A program made the position numbers and the translations under genes. The notes under the pieces were generated by a model, which was not told where the DNA came from, ran no database searches, and worked only from the letters and a program-made list of their open reading frames with translations. Shown piece by piece: positions 35,335 through 43,330 of a DNA stretch of 64,000 nucleotides (position 1 is the first letter of the stretch; each line of letters opens with the position of its first letter). Source of the stretch: Brevibacillus panacihumi W25 (lineage in GTDB: Bacteria; Bacillota; Bacilli; Brevibacillales; Brevibacillaceae); contig NZ_KI629782.1 of assembly GCF_000503775.1 (NCBI RefSeq), forward strand, positions 1,662,045-1,726,044, written 5' to 3'.

Positions 35335-35844
35335 TTACACCAATGGCGGAAAATGAATCTGGGAAGCGTGTCTTAATGGATCACCTGGCACAAGCTGCGT
35401 CACTTGCTTTTGCCAATCCGTATGAAGCTGTTGCAGCTCCTGCGGATGAAAGTGGATTGTTTTTGTCTCGCCGCCCGCAGAGGTGGAATGAGCAAATTCC
35501 TGGAAGTTGGTATCATAATAGTTATGGCCGCCAAACATATTAGGCTGGCTGTGGGAGACAGTCTGAAAGTTCGTGTCGTAGGTGGTATCGCCCCCAAAGA
35601 CATTCGGCTGGGTGTGACCCATCTTTTCATGGCTGGCATTGAAATGATCATTCCCGCCCAGCACGTTGGGCTGTGTATAGCCAATCGTTTGGTTGTTATT
35701 GTTGTAGAATGTCTCGCCACCAAATACATTTGGCTCGCTATGCCCAACCGTCTGGAACTGACTGTTCACGAAGTCGTGACCTCCCATCGCATTCGGTTGG
35801 ACGTGTAGATTTTGCGAAAACATGTGATGCAAGAAATCAGACAT
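35335..35844 (-). CDS. Small protein of five tandem 21-residue QPN..GG repeats
   Basis: 169 residues from ATG 35844, which has GAGGGG 8 bases upstream and overlaps the stop of the preceding GTPase gene by 8 bases. Residues about 11-115 are five tandem 21-residue units with the pattern [TK][VIM][GS][HY][ST][QE]PN[VMA][FLM]GG...[YF][DN]...[QE]. The units are rich in Asn, Gln, Gly, His and aromatics. A non-repeat tail (HFHPQELQQLHTDWQKQVTQL) follows. There is no signal peptide or membrane segment. I do not recognise the family. The composition suggests a beta-solenoid, filament or amyloid-like fold. Its place inside a dynamin operon implies a partner role. Confidence 0.85.
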   Translation of the reverse strand: MSDFLHHMFSQNLHVQPNAMGGHDFVNSQFQTVGHSEPNVFGGETFYNNNNQTIGYTQPNVLGGNDHFNASHEKMGHTQPNVFGGDTTYDTNFQTVSHSQPNMFGGHNYYDTNFQEFAHSTSAGGETKTIHFHPQELQQLHTDWQKQVTQLVPGDPLRHASQIHFPPLV

Positions 35845-37582
35845 GCTGGACACCCCTCATCAACATTTGTTCACATTCCTCAATTGTTTGCCTGTATCTG
35901 TCCAGTTCACTTTGCTCAAATGCCGGGACTGGAGCGGAAGCGGCGTCTTTATGCTGCTGCACCGTAGCCAGAAGCTGCTCCTCCTGCTCGCGATGATAGC
36001 TCTCCAGTGTCGCTGTCATTTGGACAAACCAGTGCTCGATTGTTTTTTCTACCTCTCGCCGGTAATGCGTGATCACGCCTTGGACCAGGTCAGGCACTTG
36101 TTCCATGAGAGCTTCGCGCATCTGCTCCTTTTGGTTCCCGCGCACGACGGTAGTGATCACACTGGCCAACGCTCCGCCGACGATCGTTCCGATGCCTGGT
36201 AAAATCAGATTGCCCGCCACCATTCCGATGGTTACCGGAAGGACTTGTTCCATCACTTGATGAACGGCATGCTGCCCTCTTCCCTTCGAGGCAGAAGCCC
36301 ATTGCGGCATTTGCAGCGAATCCGCTCCAAGCGTCAGCAAGAGCTCTGTTCGGAAGTGGCGATGGTATTCGCTGGAGACATGCTGGCAAAAACGGTCCAG
36401 ATAGGTTTTGATCTCGACCGCCTTTTCTTCCGCAAACTGCTTGATCGCCCGTTCGATTTGCAGGGGAAGATTTTTGTTCCAAAACTTTTCGAGGTCGCCC
36501 TCCATGATCTGCAGCTGATAGGAAATATCCTCCACCAGCTTTTCCTCAAGTCTCGCGCAGGAAGCCCGAAACATCTGCTCCAGCGTCTCCCTGCCGACTT
36601 TATCCATGCTCGCCAGCAGCAGAGTGAACGCGGATTCCAGCTCCACTCGTCTGCTGTGCAGCGCTCTTTCATATTCGACCAGCTTCGTGTGGTTGAGCTG
36701 GAGGACAGTCTGCTCGACTGCCAACTGTTCATCGATCATCTGGCAAACCAGCTGCAGGTTGGATACCTGGCGTTTTGCAAAGCTTTGGCGTGCTTGCTCG
36801 CGCAGAACCTGAATGCGGTCAAACAAGCGGTTGACCTCTGCCGATTCCGCATAATTGGCTCGCTCCTGCCATACGCGATTCGCAGAAAAGGGAACGAGAT
36901 GCGCCTCTTGCCCAAGCAGCTGATGGATACGCTCGCTTGCGCCTTCCATGGCCTCCTCCAATTCCTCTTCGTCCAAACGATCTGCCTTTGACAAGACAAA
37001 CAGGAGGGACTCGATCTGATAGTGCAGGACTTTGTTTTGCAGGAAATCTGCTTCACTTTTGGTCAAAGGAGCTGCGGCATCCAGCAGGAAAATGGCTGCA
37101 TCACAGTGCGGCAATACTTGATAGGTCATCTCCACCCGGGATGCTTCGACGTCATTGACCCCTGGCGTATCGAGCAAAGTTAAACCGTTATACAGCAGCG
37201 GGTGATTCAAGCGAATGACGATAAATTGAATTTGCGATACATCTTCCTCGCCGTCTGCCCCTACGGATTTGAGAGCTTCCTGCGTCAGCGGAATCGTCTC
37301 GGCCGGGCGATTTTTCCAAACAATCGTGCAGGTTTCTTCATGTCCGTATTCCAAAACATGAAGACAAGCGGTCATCGGCAGCACATCCGTAGGCAAGAGA
37401 GTCTTTCCCAGAATGGCATTGATCAGGGATGATTTTCCCCGATTGAATTCTCCCAAAACCGCCACATGAAACGTATTTCGTTTTCTGGCATCCTCTATGG
37501 AAGCTAAGAGGTTGATGGCAGCGCGGTGCTGCATGCGTTCGCTGATCTCCACCAGCTTGTCCGTGATCTGCTCGATATTCAT
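35837..37582 (-). CDS. Dynamin-like GTPase (second of operon)
   Basis: A 581-residue protein. G1 GEFNRGKSS (about 44-52), a Thr in PMTA (G2), G3 DTPGVND and G4 SKAD mark a bacterial dynamin GTPase. A long helical stalk follows, and a hydrophobic Gly-rich segment (VTIGMVAGNLILPGIGTIVG) is a candidate membrane paddle. It overlaps the first GTPase gene by 4 bases (ATGA type) and the repeat-protein gene by 8, so translation is coupled. Bacterial dynamins tubulate, fuse or repair membranes; DynA of Bacillus contributes to phage tolerance. The specific job here is unknown. Confidence 0.88.
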   Translation of the reverse strand: MNIEQITDKLVEISERMQHRAAINLLASIEDARKRNTFHVAVLGEFNRGKSSLINAILGKTLLPTDVLPMTACLHVLEYGHEETCTIVWKNRPAETIPLTQEALKSVGADGEEDVSQIQFIVIRLNHPLLYNGLTLLDTPGVNDVEASRVEMTYQVLPHCDAAIFLLDAAAPLTKSEADFLQNKVLHYQIESLLFVLSKADRLDEEELEEAMEGASERIHQLLGQEAHLVPFSANRVWQERANYAESAEVNRLFDRIQVLREQARQSFAKRQVSNLQLVCQMIDEQLAVEQTVLQLNHTKLVEYERALHSRRVELESAFTLLLASMDKVGRETLEQMFRASCARLEEKLVEDISYQLQIMEGDLEKFWNKNLPLQIERAIKQFAEEKAVEIKTYLDRFCQHVSSEYHRHFRTELLLTLGADSLQMPQWASASKGRGQHAVHQVMEQVLPVTIGMVAGNLILPGIGTIVGGALASVITTVVRGNQKEQMREALMEQVPDLVQGVITHYRREVEKTIEHWFVQMTATLESYHREQEEQLLATVQQHKDAASAPVPAFEQSELDRYRQTIEECEQMLMRGVQHV

Positions 37583-39432
37583 GCCAATAAACGTTCCTTT
37601 CTGTTGAGCAATTCTTCTTGAAGCTGACGCAATTGGGCAAGATGCTCATCCAAGCGCTTTTTCTGCGTATTGATGTCGCTGTTTTTTCCCTGCATGATGC
37701 CTTGCTGCTCCTGAAGGGTAAGCCTGAGCGCGTTCATTCGATTGTGCAGGCGCGTGGCGTAATGCTCCTGGATAGGCTCCAGTTCTTTGCCCGCCATCTC
37801 CTTCACTTTTTCCTCTACGTTTTGGATGATCCCTTGAATCTGGGTTTGCAGGATTTGCGTCACCTTTGTCCGCAGCGCTTCTCTTTCCTTTGCTTCCTTC
37901 TCCTCTTGCAGCTTGCCTCCCAGGAAGATGGTGCCGACGATTGCCGCTCCAATCCCGATGGGACCAAACAGGGCGGCACCGATGAATCCCAGGGTTCCGC
38001 CCAGGGCCATACCGGCAGCGACTTCAGCGAAGGAAGAGGTCTGCTCGCCAGTTGGTTCCATCGTGATAAGATTCTTGAGATGCTCCGTGTCGGCATCTGA
38101 AAAAATTCCTCTCGATGCTTTTCTCCCGTCACTCGTGTGGCTGAAGTAATGCCCCCATTTTGCCTGCAATTTCTCGTGCAGTCCGCGCCGATAATCCAGC
38201 ATTTGCTCCTGCAGGGCTTCCATGATGCTGCGAATGCCAATACCCGCCATGGATTTGATTCGTAAAACGTCCTCATCTGTCGTGATTTGCGCGGCTTGCC
38301 CGACCAACTCGGCTTGCAGCTTTGTGAATTCCTCGCGTACAAAGGCTGTCATCCAACGGGCGAGATTCACGGACTCGACCTGCATGAAGGATTCGAATGT
38401 TCCCAATTCCAGCTGCATGGTACGTTCTTCCTGCTCCATTCTTTGCAGTTCCAGAAGCATTTCATCTCGTTGCACTGACAGCAGGCTGAACCGTTCTTCT
38501 ACCGTCTGGATGCCGTCTTTGACGATCGCAGCGATCCGGTCGTAATGCATGGGTAGCCGATCTCTCACAGCCTGCCTGGAGACGAAATCCATCAGGCTGG
38601 CCTCGAAGTTTGAAAAATCAGATTCCCATATGCTTGCTTCTTGCTTAAACCTCGCACGAAGCGCTTCTTTCGCGGAAACAGTATGTATGGTTGGGTCCGC
38701 AATTTGCGGAAGATGCTCTTGCAATAATTTGCGGACATATGCCTTCAGTCTCGCGCTCACTTCACCCTGAGGGATGTTTTCTACCTCATCGATTCGGTTG
38801 ATGACAAACAGAAAACGGTTGATATCATTGGCCAATACCTTTTCCTGCAAGAATCGCCGCTCACTCTCCGATAGTGGCTGCTGGCTGTCGAGCAGCACGA
38901 TGCAGGAATCCGCCTTGGACAAGTAGTGGAAGGTGACTTCCTCGCGCAAATCATCCAGGTCGTTGACGCCGGGGGTATCCACGATATCGCATTGCATGAT
39001 TTGCAGGACTCCCGGGTATCCGATCCGCACCTCCTGGATGGCATTGGCTTCTTGGTTGCTTGTCGTAATAAATTCTTCTAGAAATTTATTCACTTTTTCA
39101 TCCGGCAAGGGTCGGTTCATTCTTTCGCCGCTGCGGTACAAGATGTTCATCTGCGGTTGATCGCTGCCTTCAATGATGCTGATGGTTGCTGTCGTCGGGT
39201 TTACTTTGGATGGCAAAACGGGTTTTCCCAGGATGGCATTGATAAAAGTCGATTTTCCGCGGCTGAATTCGCCGACGACGAGAAGGTGCATTTTCTCGTG
39301 CTGGAGTCTGCTTTGAGCCGCCTCGATTCGTTCCTGAAATCCGTAATCGGCTAGAATGGCGGAGATTTCTTTCAGCTTTTCTTCCGCAAAATGTTTGTTT
39401 GCTTCAAATGAGTGCTTGTCTGTTTTTTCCAT
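37579..39432 (-). CDS. Dynamin-like GTPase (first of operon)
   Basis: A 617-residue protein. G1 GEFSRGKST (about 54-62), NPTTATIS (G2), G3 DTPGVND (152-158) and G4 NRID (212-215). A helical stalk follows, and then a strongly Gly-zipper-like segment (AAGMALGGTLGFIGAALFG and onward, about 463-500) suited to membrane insertion. A coiled coil rich in Gln, Leu and Arg forms the end. ATG 39432 follows AGGTG. It is only partly similar to its neighbour, so the two may form a hetero-oligomer, like the two halves of fused DynA. First gene of the operon. Confidence 0.88.
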   Translation of the reverse strand: MEKTDKHSFEANKHFAEEKLKEISAILADYGFQERIEAAQSRLQHEKMHLLVVGEFSRGKSTFINAILGKPVLPSKVNPTTATISIIEGSDQPQMNILYRSGERMNRPLPDEKVNKFLEEFITTSNQEANAIQEVRIGYPGVLQIMQCDIVDTPGVNDLDDLREEVTFHYLSKADSCIVLLDSQQPLSESERRFLQEKVLANDINRFLFVINRIDEVENIPQGEVSARLKAYVRKLLQEHLPQIADPTIHTVSAKEALRARFKQEASIWESDFSNFEASLMDFVSRQAVRDRLPMHYDRIAAIVKDGIQTVEERFSLLSVQRDEMLLELQRMEQEERTMQLELGTFESFMQVESVNLARWMTAFVREEFTKLQAELVGQAAQITTDEDVLRIKSMAGIGIRSIMEALQEQMLDYRRGLHEKLQAKWGHYFSHTSDGRKASRGIFSDADTEHLKNLITMEPTGEQTSSFAEVAAGMALGGTLGFIGAALFGPIGIGAAIVGTIFLGGKLQEEKEAKEREALRTKVTQILQTQIQGIIQNVEEKVKEMAGKELEPIQEHYATRLHNRMNALRLTLQEQQGIMQGKNSDINTQKKRLDEHLAQLRQLQEELLNRKERLLA

Positions 39433-39520
39433 CGTGGCACCTGTCTTTATTTGAGATTATCTGCGACTTTACGCTCTTTTTGTCGATGCGTTTGATGCTG
39501 GAATTGGTACTTTTTGCTTA

Positions 39521-39526
39521 AGTATA
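39521..39526 (-). promoter_or_regulatory. Extended -10 promoter candidate of the dynamin operon
   Basis: On the minus strand TGCTATACT gives an extended -10 (TGnTATACT) about 90 bases upstream of the first GTPase gene. No good -35 is seen. Confidence 0.4.
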
Positions 39527-39587
39527 GCACCATTCAAATCTGGTTTCATTTATAAAGTGTGATTGGAAATACGATGCTTTTTTGGAT

Positions 39588-39836
39588 AGTGGTCTACCAG
39601 CTTTAGTGGAGGGGAGGAAAAAGAGGAGAAAGCTCAGGCGGGTTGGGATCTTTGCTGGGGGTTATTCCTGGCCGCCTTCATTGCAAAGGCGGAACCGCGG
39701 CCAAAAGCAGCCCACTTCGAAGAAGCGATTCAGGGTTGGCCGCTGAATGCGTGTTCCGCCTTTTCCATTGCGGCTTGGTCAAGATCCCAAATGCCTTCGC
39801 TTTTCTCCTCTTTTTCCTCAGCCCGCTTTTCCGTTT
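39588..39836 (+). repeat. Palindromic repeat family 1, copy B (full length)
   Basis: About 250 bases forming a nested imperfect palindrome. Paired arms are 39614-39633 with 39799-39819, GGGATCTT with AAGATCCC, AAAGGCGGAAC (39685-39695) with GTTCCGCCTTT (39753-39763), and GCGGCCAA (39697-39704) with TTGGCCGC (39736-39743). It fills most of the gap between the dynamin operon and the WYL regulator. Short open frames inside it are by-products of the repeat. Confidence 0.9.
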
Positions 39837-39862
39837 GGATGAAGAATAAATAGTAAGCAAAT

Positions 39863-39895
39863 AACCGGAATATCGCGATCAACGATAGTCCGGTT
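39863..39895. terminator. Hairpin downstream of the WYL regulator
   Basis: AACCGGAATATCG (39863-39875) pairs with CGATAGTCCGGTT (39883-39895) with one mismatch. The following T tract is weak on both strands. Confidence 0.5.
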
Positions 39896-39980
39896 CATTC
39901 ATGAAATGATCCTATTAGAACCCTTCTGTATTTTTCCTTACTTTCATCTTGAGACAAGTTAATGAAATTCCCCTTATGAA

Positions 39981-40892
39981 TCACCTGTTTTTCTTACCCA
40001 ACTCCGGATACCGCCTCCGGATCTCCTCGATCGCCTCAATTACCGCTTCCTTAAGCTCTGGCGGCGATACGACGACGACTTTCGCTCCGTAGCTGAGAAC
40101 GACGGACAGGGCGTAATCCTTGGTATAAAACACTGTCTCCACTTCGATGTGTTCGCCCGCATAGCGGCACTGGCCTGCAAACTGCTCGGAGACGCGCGGT
40201 TCTGCAGTCTTGTCGAAACGCAGATGGGCATGAATCCCGATGGGGTCATCTTCAGGAGGTGTGGGTACAAGCTCCCTCGGCTGAAACTTCTCCCCCGACA
40301 AGTGAAGGGAAGTCATCCGTGAAACGCAGAACAAGCGAATCGCAAGGCGGGACAAGCAATATCCTTCCAGATACCAGACGCCGCGTTCCCATAACAGCCG
40401 ATTCGGCTCCACTCTCCTGTCTGTCACCGTGCCGGACGCGCTTCGATAGGTGAACGCAATGACCTGTTTCTGTTGGATCGCGCGATAGACGACCCGAACG
40501 ATCTCCTTTTCTTCCCGCGTCGACGAACCGAGATCCAACAGAAGGTCTTCCGAGTCATGATTGGACAGCTTCGGATGCAGGGTTTCGAGCTTATCCTTCA
40601 AGAGGGTGAATCTGTCACCGACTGCTCCCTCTACACCTCGAAGCAGCTGATAAATGGCGGAAAAATCACTGACCGTAAAGTGCTGCTTGGTCAGAAAAAA
40701 GCCATCCATAAGCTCAAACCCGCCATCTGCGCCGGTAAATGAAACGACCGGTATCCCAGCCTGGTTGATTAGCTCGATCTCCCGATAGATGGTTCGGGTG
40801 GAAACCTCAAAGCGTGCTGCCAGATCGGAAGCCCGTACGCGTTTTTTCGCCATAAGCTCCAAGGTTATCGCCAGCATGCGGTCCAGTTTCAT
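39981..40892 (-). CDS. YafY/PafBC-type HTH and WYL domain transcriptional regulator
   Basis: A 303-residue protein: N-terminal HTH_11 (RVRASDLAARFEVSTRTIYREIELI), a linker, a WYL domain (EPNRLLWERGVWYLEGYCLSR) and a C-terminal WCX-like part. WYL domains bind nucleic acid or small ligands, and such regulators often control stress or defence functions. It is last before the dynamin region but separated from it by a repeat and reads in the same direction, so a regulatory link with the dynamin operon is possible but unproven. Confidence 0.88.
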   Translation of the reverse strand: MKLDRMLAITLELMAKKRVRASDLAARFEVSTRTIYREIELINQAGIPVVSFTGADGGFELMDGFFLTKQHFTVSDFSAIYQLLRGVEGAVGDRFTLLKDKLETLHPKLSNHDSEDLLLDLGSSTREEKEIVRVVYRAIQQKQVIAFTYRSASGTVTDRRVEPNRLLWERGVWYLEGYCLSRLAIRLFCVSRMTSLHLSGEKFQPRELVPTPPEDDPIGIHAHLRFDKTAEPRVSEQFAGQCRYAGEHIEVETVFYTKDYALSVVLSYGAKVVVVSPPELKEAVIEAIEEIRRRYPELGKKNR

Positions 40893-41030
40893 TCTCTCAC
40901 CCCACTACGAAACATTCAGACAGTCTCCCATCAGCATATCAGATGCTGTCGAATGCGTCGAAACCGCGCGTCGTGAGTCACTACGACGAAATAGGAGAGG
41001 CGCCTGAATCAGCAAATTCAATCGGCATAA

Positions 41031-42182
41031 TCAGGTTAGACGGCTGAAAAATTGACGAACATCCTCCACGAAACGCGACGGCTGTTCCATCGCGAAAAAA
41101 TGGCCCCCCTCCCATGCTTCCGTCCAGTGCGTGATATGATGCTCCCTTTCAGCTATGCGTCTGACCGACGTGTCATGACTGCAGGATACCAGCACACCGG
41201 TCGGAACTGTCCCTCGATCTTTCGGCATCCACGCCATCGGATCGTTCATGGCTTCGTAATAAATTTGTGCCGATGATCCTGCGGTTCCACTAAACCAGTA
41301 CAAGCTGATATTCGTCAGCATACGGTCTCGATCAATCGCGGCTTCGGGCAAGGCTTCCTCTGGATCAGTCAGCTTCTTGAAGTGTTCAACGATCCATGCC
41401 AACTGGCCGACAGGCGAATCATGCAAGCTGTATGCGAGGGTATAAGGGCTCTTGGATTGAATTTGCAAATACCCATCATTGAAATTCTCCATCCGCTCCA
41501 AGCGCTTCTGTTCTTCCTCTGTCAAAGCTTCCCGTTCTCCTTCCTCGCCTGATGGAAAGGTAAGCAGTGCGTTCATGTGAATGCCGATCACGCGTTCCGG
41601 TGCTTGCCTCCCTATCTCCGGAGCGATGAAAGCACCGGTATCGCCGCCTTGTACGCAAAAGCGTGCATACCCCAGCCGATCCATGAGTTCAAGAAAGGCC
41701 TCGGCAATCCGAGCAGGAGTCCAGCCCGTTTCATTCAAAGGGACGGAGTAGCCAAACCCAGGAATGGATGGGATGACCAGGTGATACGCGTGATGCGGAT
41801 CGCCTCCGTGAGCGCGAGGATCCGATAGCGGCCCGATGACATCTAGGAATTCCACAAACGATCCCGGCCAGCCGTGAATAAGCATCAATGGCCTGGCGTC
41901 CGGCTCGGCAGACCGGATGTGGAGAAAATGAATGTTCTGCCCGCTGATCGTTGTGATAGATTGCGGAATATTGTTTAAGTCACTCTCATGTCTGCGCCAA
42001 TCGTATTCGTGCTGCCAGTACTCCTTCAATTCCTTCAGGTACGACAACGGCACGCCGCGATCCCACCCGGTATCCGGTAATACAGGAAAGCGGCTGCGGT
42101 CCAGTCGTTCCTTCAGATCTTCGAGCTCCCCCTGCGACACCTGGATGCGGAAGGGGCGAATTTCTTCATCGGTAATCATCAT
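41031..42182 (-). CDS. Epoxide hydrolase, microsomal type (alpha/beta hydrolase)
   Basis: A 383-residue protein with an N-terminal epoxide-hydrolase lid (IRPFRIQVSQGELEDLKERL), the oxyanion motif HGWPGSF, the nucleophile Asp in CVQGGDTGAF, a cap with ring-opening Tyr residues and the His in WEGGHFFAMEQP. It opens epoxides to diols. The start ATG 42182 (or 42179) follows AAAGGAG. A perfect 12-bp inverted repeat lies about 40 bases upstream, so expression is probably controlled by an unknown repressor. Confidence 0.9.
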   Translation of the reverse strand: MMITDEEIRPFRIQVSQGELEDLKERLDRSRFPVLPDTGWDRGVPLSYLKELKEYWQHEYDWRRHESDLNNIPQSITTISGQNIHFLHIRSAEPDARPLMLIHGWPGSFVEFLDVIGPLSDPRAHGGDPHHAYHLVIPSIPGFGYSVPLNETGWTPARIAEAFLELMDRLGYARFCVQGGDTGAFIAPEIGRQAPERVIGIHMNALLTFPSGEEGEREALTEEEQKRLERMENFNDGYLQIQSKSPYTLAYSLHDSPVGQLAWIVEHFKKLTDPEEALPEAAIDRDRMLTNISLYWFSGTAGSSAQIYYEAMNDPMAWMPKDRGTVPTGVLVSCSHDTSVRRIAEREHHITHWTEAWEGGHFFAMEQPSRFVEDVRQFFSRLT

Positions 42183-42222
42183 TAATTCTCCTTTCGATTG
42201 GGTATAGGAGAAAGATACCGCA

Positions 42223-42253
42223 GTAATTATGACATCATGTTTGTCATAATTAC
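42223..42253. promoter_or_regulatory. Perfect 12-bp inverted repeat operator between divergent genes
   Basis: GTAATTATGACA (42223-42234) and TGTCATAATTAC (42242-42253) with a 7-base spacer, in the 137-base gap between the epoxide hydrolase and the small membrane protein. Its size and symmetry suit a TetR- or MarR-type repressor. Confidence 0.75.
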
Positions 42254-42265
42254 ATTTTCCATGTC

Positions 42266-42274
42266 TGTTATAAT
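42266..42274 (+). promoter_or_regulatory. Extended -10 promoter of the small membrane protein
   Basis: TGTTATAAT: TATAAT at 42269-42274 with the TGn extension. It begins 13 bases after the 12-bp operator, which would let one repressor affect it. Confidence 0.55.
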
Positions 42275-42319
42275 AAGCAAAGCTAACCGTTTCAATATTA
42301 AGACAGGAGTGTGTACCAT

Positions 42320-42526
42320 ATGTGGAACCTATTCCAAGACCTCTATGGCTTCCTGCGAACTGCGCTTGTCTTCCTGGCTACTTTTGCCTTATCGAGTATC
42401 CTGGTTTTCCGCTTCTTCTACGACGGAACAAATGATGATGCAGTCTTCATCGTCCAACTGATTGTCGTTTTCTTGCTCAATCTGTTTTGGAACATATGGA
42501 AAGCAAAAAGAGCGGGATCATCATGA
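42320..42526 (+). CDS. Small two-helix membrane protein
   Basis: 68 residues from ATG 42320 with a GGAG site 10 bases upstream. Two hydrophobic helices (about 12-32 and 42-60) flank a charged loop FYDGTNDD, and the end is basic (KAKRAGSS). No family recognised. A good extended -10 and a flanking perfect inverted repeat support it as a real gene divergent from the epoxide hydrolase. Its last codons overlap the end of the convergent permease gene by 6 bases inside a palindrome. Confidence 0.7.
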   Translation: MWNLFQDLYGFLRTALVFLATFALSSILVFRFFYDGTNDDAVFIVQLIVVFLLNLFWNIWKAKRAGSS

Positions 42527-42534
42527 TCCCGCTC
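42510..42534. terminator. Palindrome holding both convergent stop codons
   Basis: AGCGGGATCAT and ATGATCCCGCT are perfectly complementary around a single C. The stop codons of the small membrane protein (42524-42526) and the permease (42521-42523) both lie inside. It may act as a shared terminator, though T runs are short. Confidence 0.5.
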
Positions 42535-43327
42535 CTCTGTATTTGCTGACTCCGAAGTTCCATACCAACACACCGATTGTGAAGAAAATCACACCCATGA
42601 CTGGTGTCATCGCCGCGTAGCCGTACCAGGTCTCCTTGCGCAGGAAATACGCTGCCGGATAGACCCCTACGAAGGCGAATGGCAAGATGTAGGTGAGGAC
42701 AAAGCGAATGACTTTGTTGTAGACGTCGACCGGATAGCGGCCGTACTGCTGGATGTTGTAGATCATCGGCGTAATCCCTGTCCGCGAATCGGAGAAAAAG
42801 CTGATAGCCGAGATTGCCGTGTAGACGCCGCCGTAGATGAGCGCAGCGCTGATCGACAGCCCGACGAACAGGAACGGATCGTACCAGGTAAAGCTCAGGT
42901 CCAGTTGATACGCGGCATAGCCCATGATGATCAAGCCGGAAATCACACCGAAAATGCGGTCGGGAGCGATGGACTCCAGGCAGACCTGCGCCAGATTGTG
43001 AATCGGCCGGGTCAGGATGCGGTCCATCTCGCCGCGAATGATGTAGCGTTCGTTAAAGTCCCAAAAGCCGAAAAACATCGAGAACAACGCATAGGGGACC
43101 AGGAAAAATCCGTAGATGAAAATAATCTCGTCGCGCGTCCAGTCCTTCATCAGCGGCACGTGGGAAAACACAACCACGATGAAGACCAGGTTGATCAATT
43201 CCGAGATGAGATTGGAGACGAGATCCCCCAGAAAGTCAGCCCGATAGGCCAGCCGAGTCTTGAAGTACTGACTCAGGTAGTCAGCAAAGATTCCGAAGAT
43301 ATGTTTGGCGTTTTGTATGCTTTGCAT
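42521..43327 (-). CDS. ABC-2 type exporter permease (DUF990-like), second
   Basis: A 268-residue membrane protein with about six helices. Segments such as RADFLGDLVSNLISELINLVF and RGEMDRILTRPIHNLAQVC match the DUF990 ABC-2 permeases found in pairs with one ATPase in many actinobacteria and firmicutes. ATG 43327 follows GGGAGGG. It starts 3 bases after the preceding permease gene. The cargo is unknown; such systems export antibiotics, lipids or polysaccharides. Confidence 0.88.
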   Translation of the reverse strand: MQSIQNAKHIFGIFADYLSQYFKTRLAYRADFLGDLVSNLISELINLVFIVVVFSHVPLMKDWTRDEIIFIYGFFLVPYALFSMFFGFWDFNERYIIRGEMDRILTRPIHNLAQVCLESIAPDRIFGVISGLIIMGYAAYQLDLSFTWYDPFLFVGLSISAALIYGGVYTAISAISFFSDSRTGITPMIYNIQQYGRYPVDVYNKVIRFVLTYILPFAFVGVYPAAYFLRKETWYGYAAMTPVMGVIFFTIGVLVWNFGVSKYRGAGS

Positions 43328-43330
43328 GTC

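Noticed and set aside
35335..35844. Tandem repeat considered as a CRISPR-like or DNA satellite array
   Set aside because: The 63-base units are degenerate at DNA level but keep a strict 21-codon protein pattern in one frame with start, stop and ribosome site, so it is a coding repeat.
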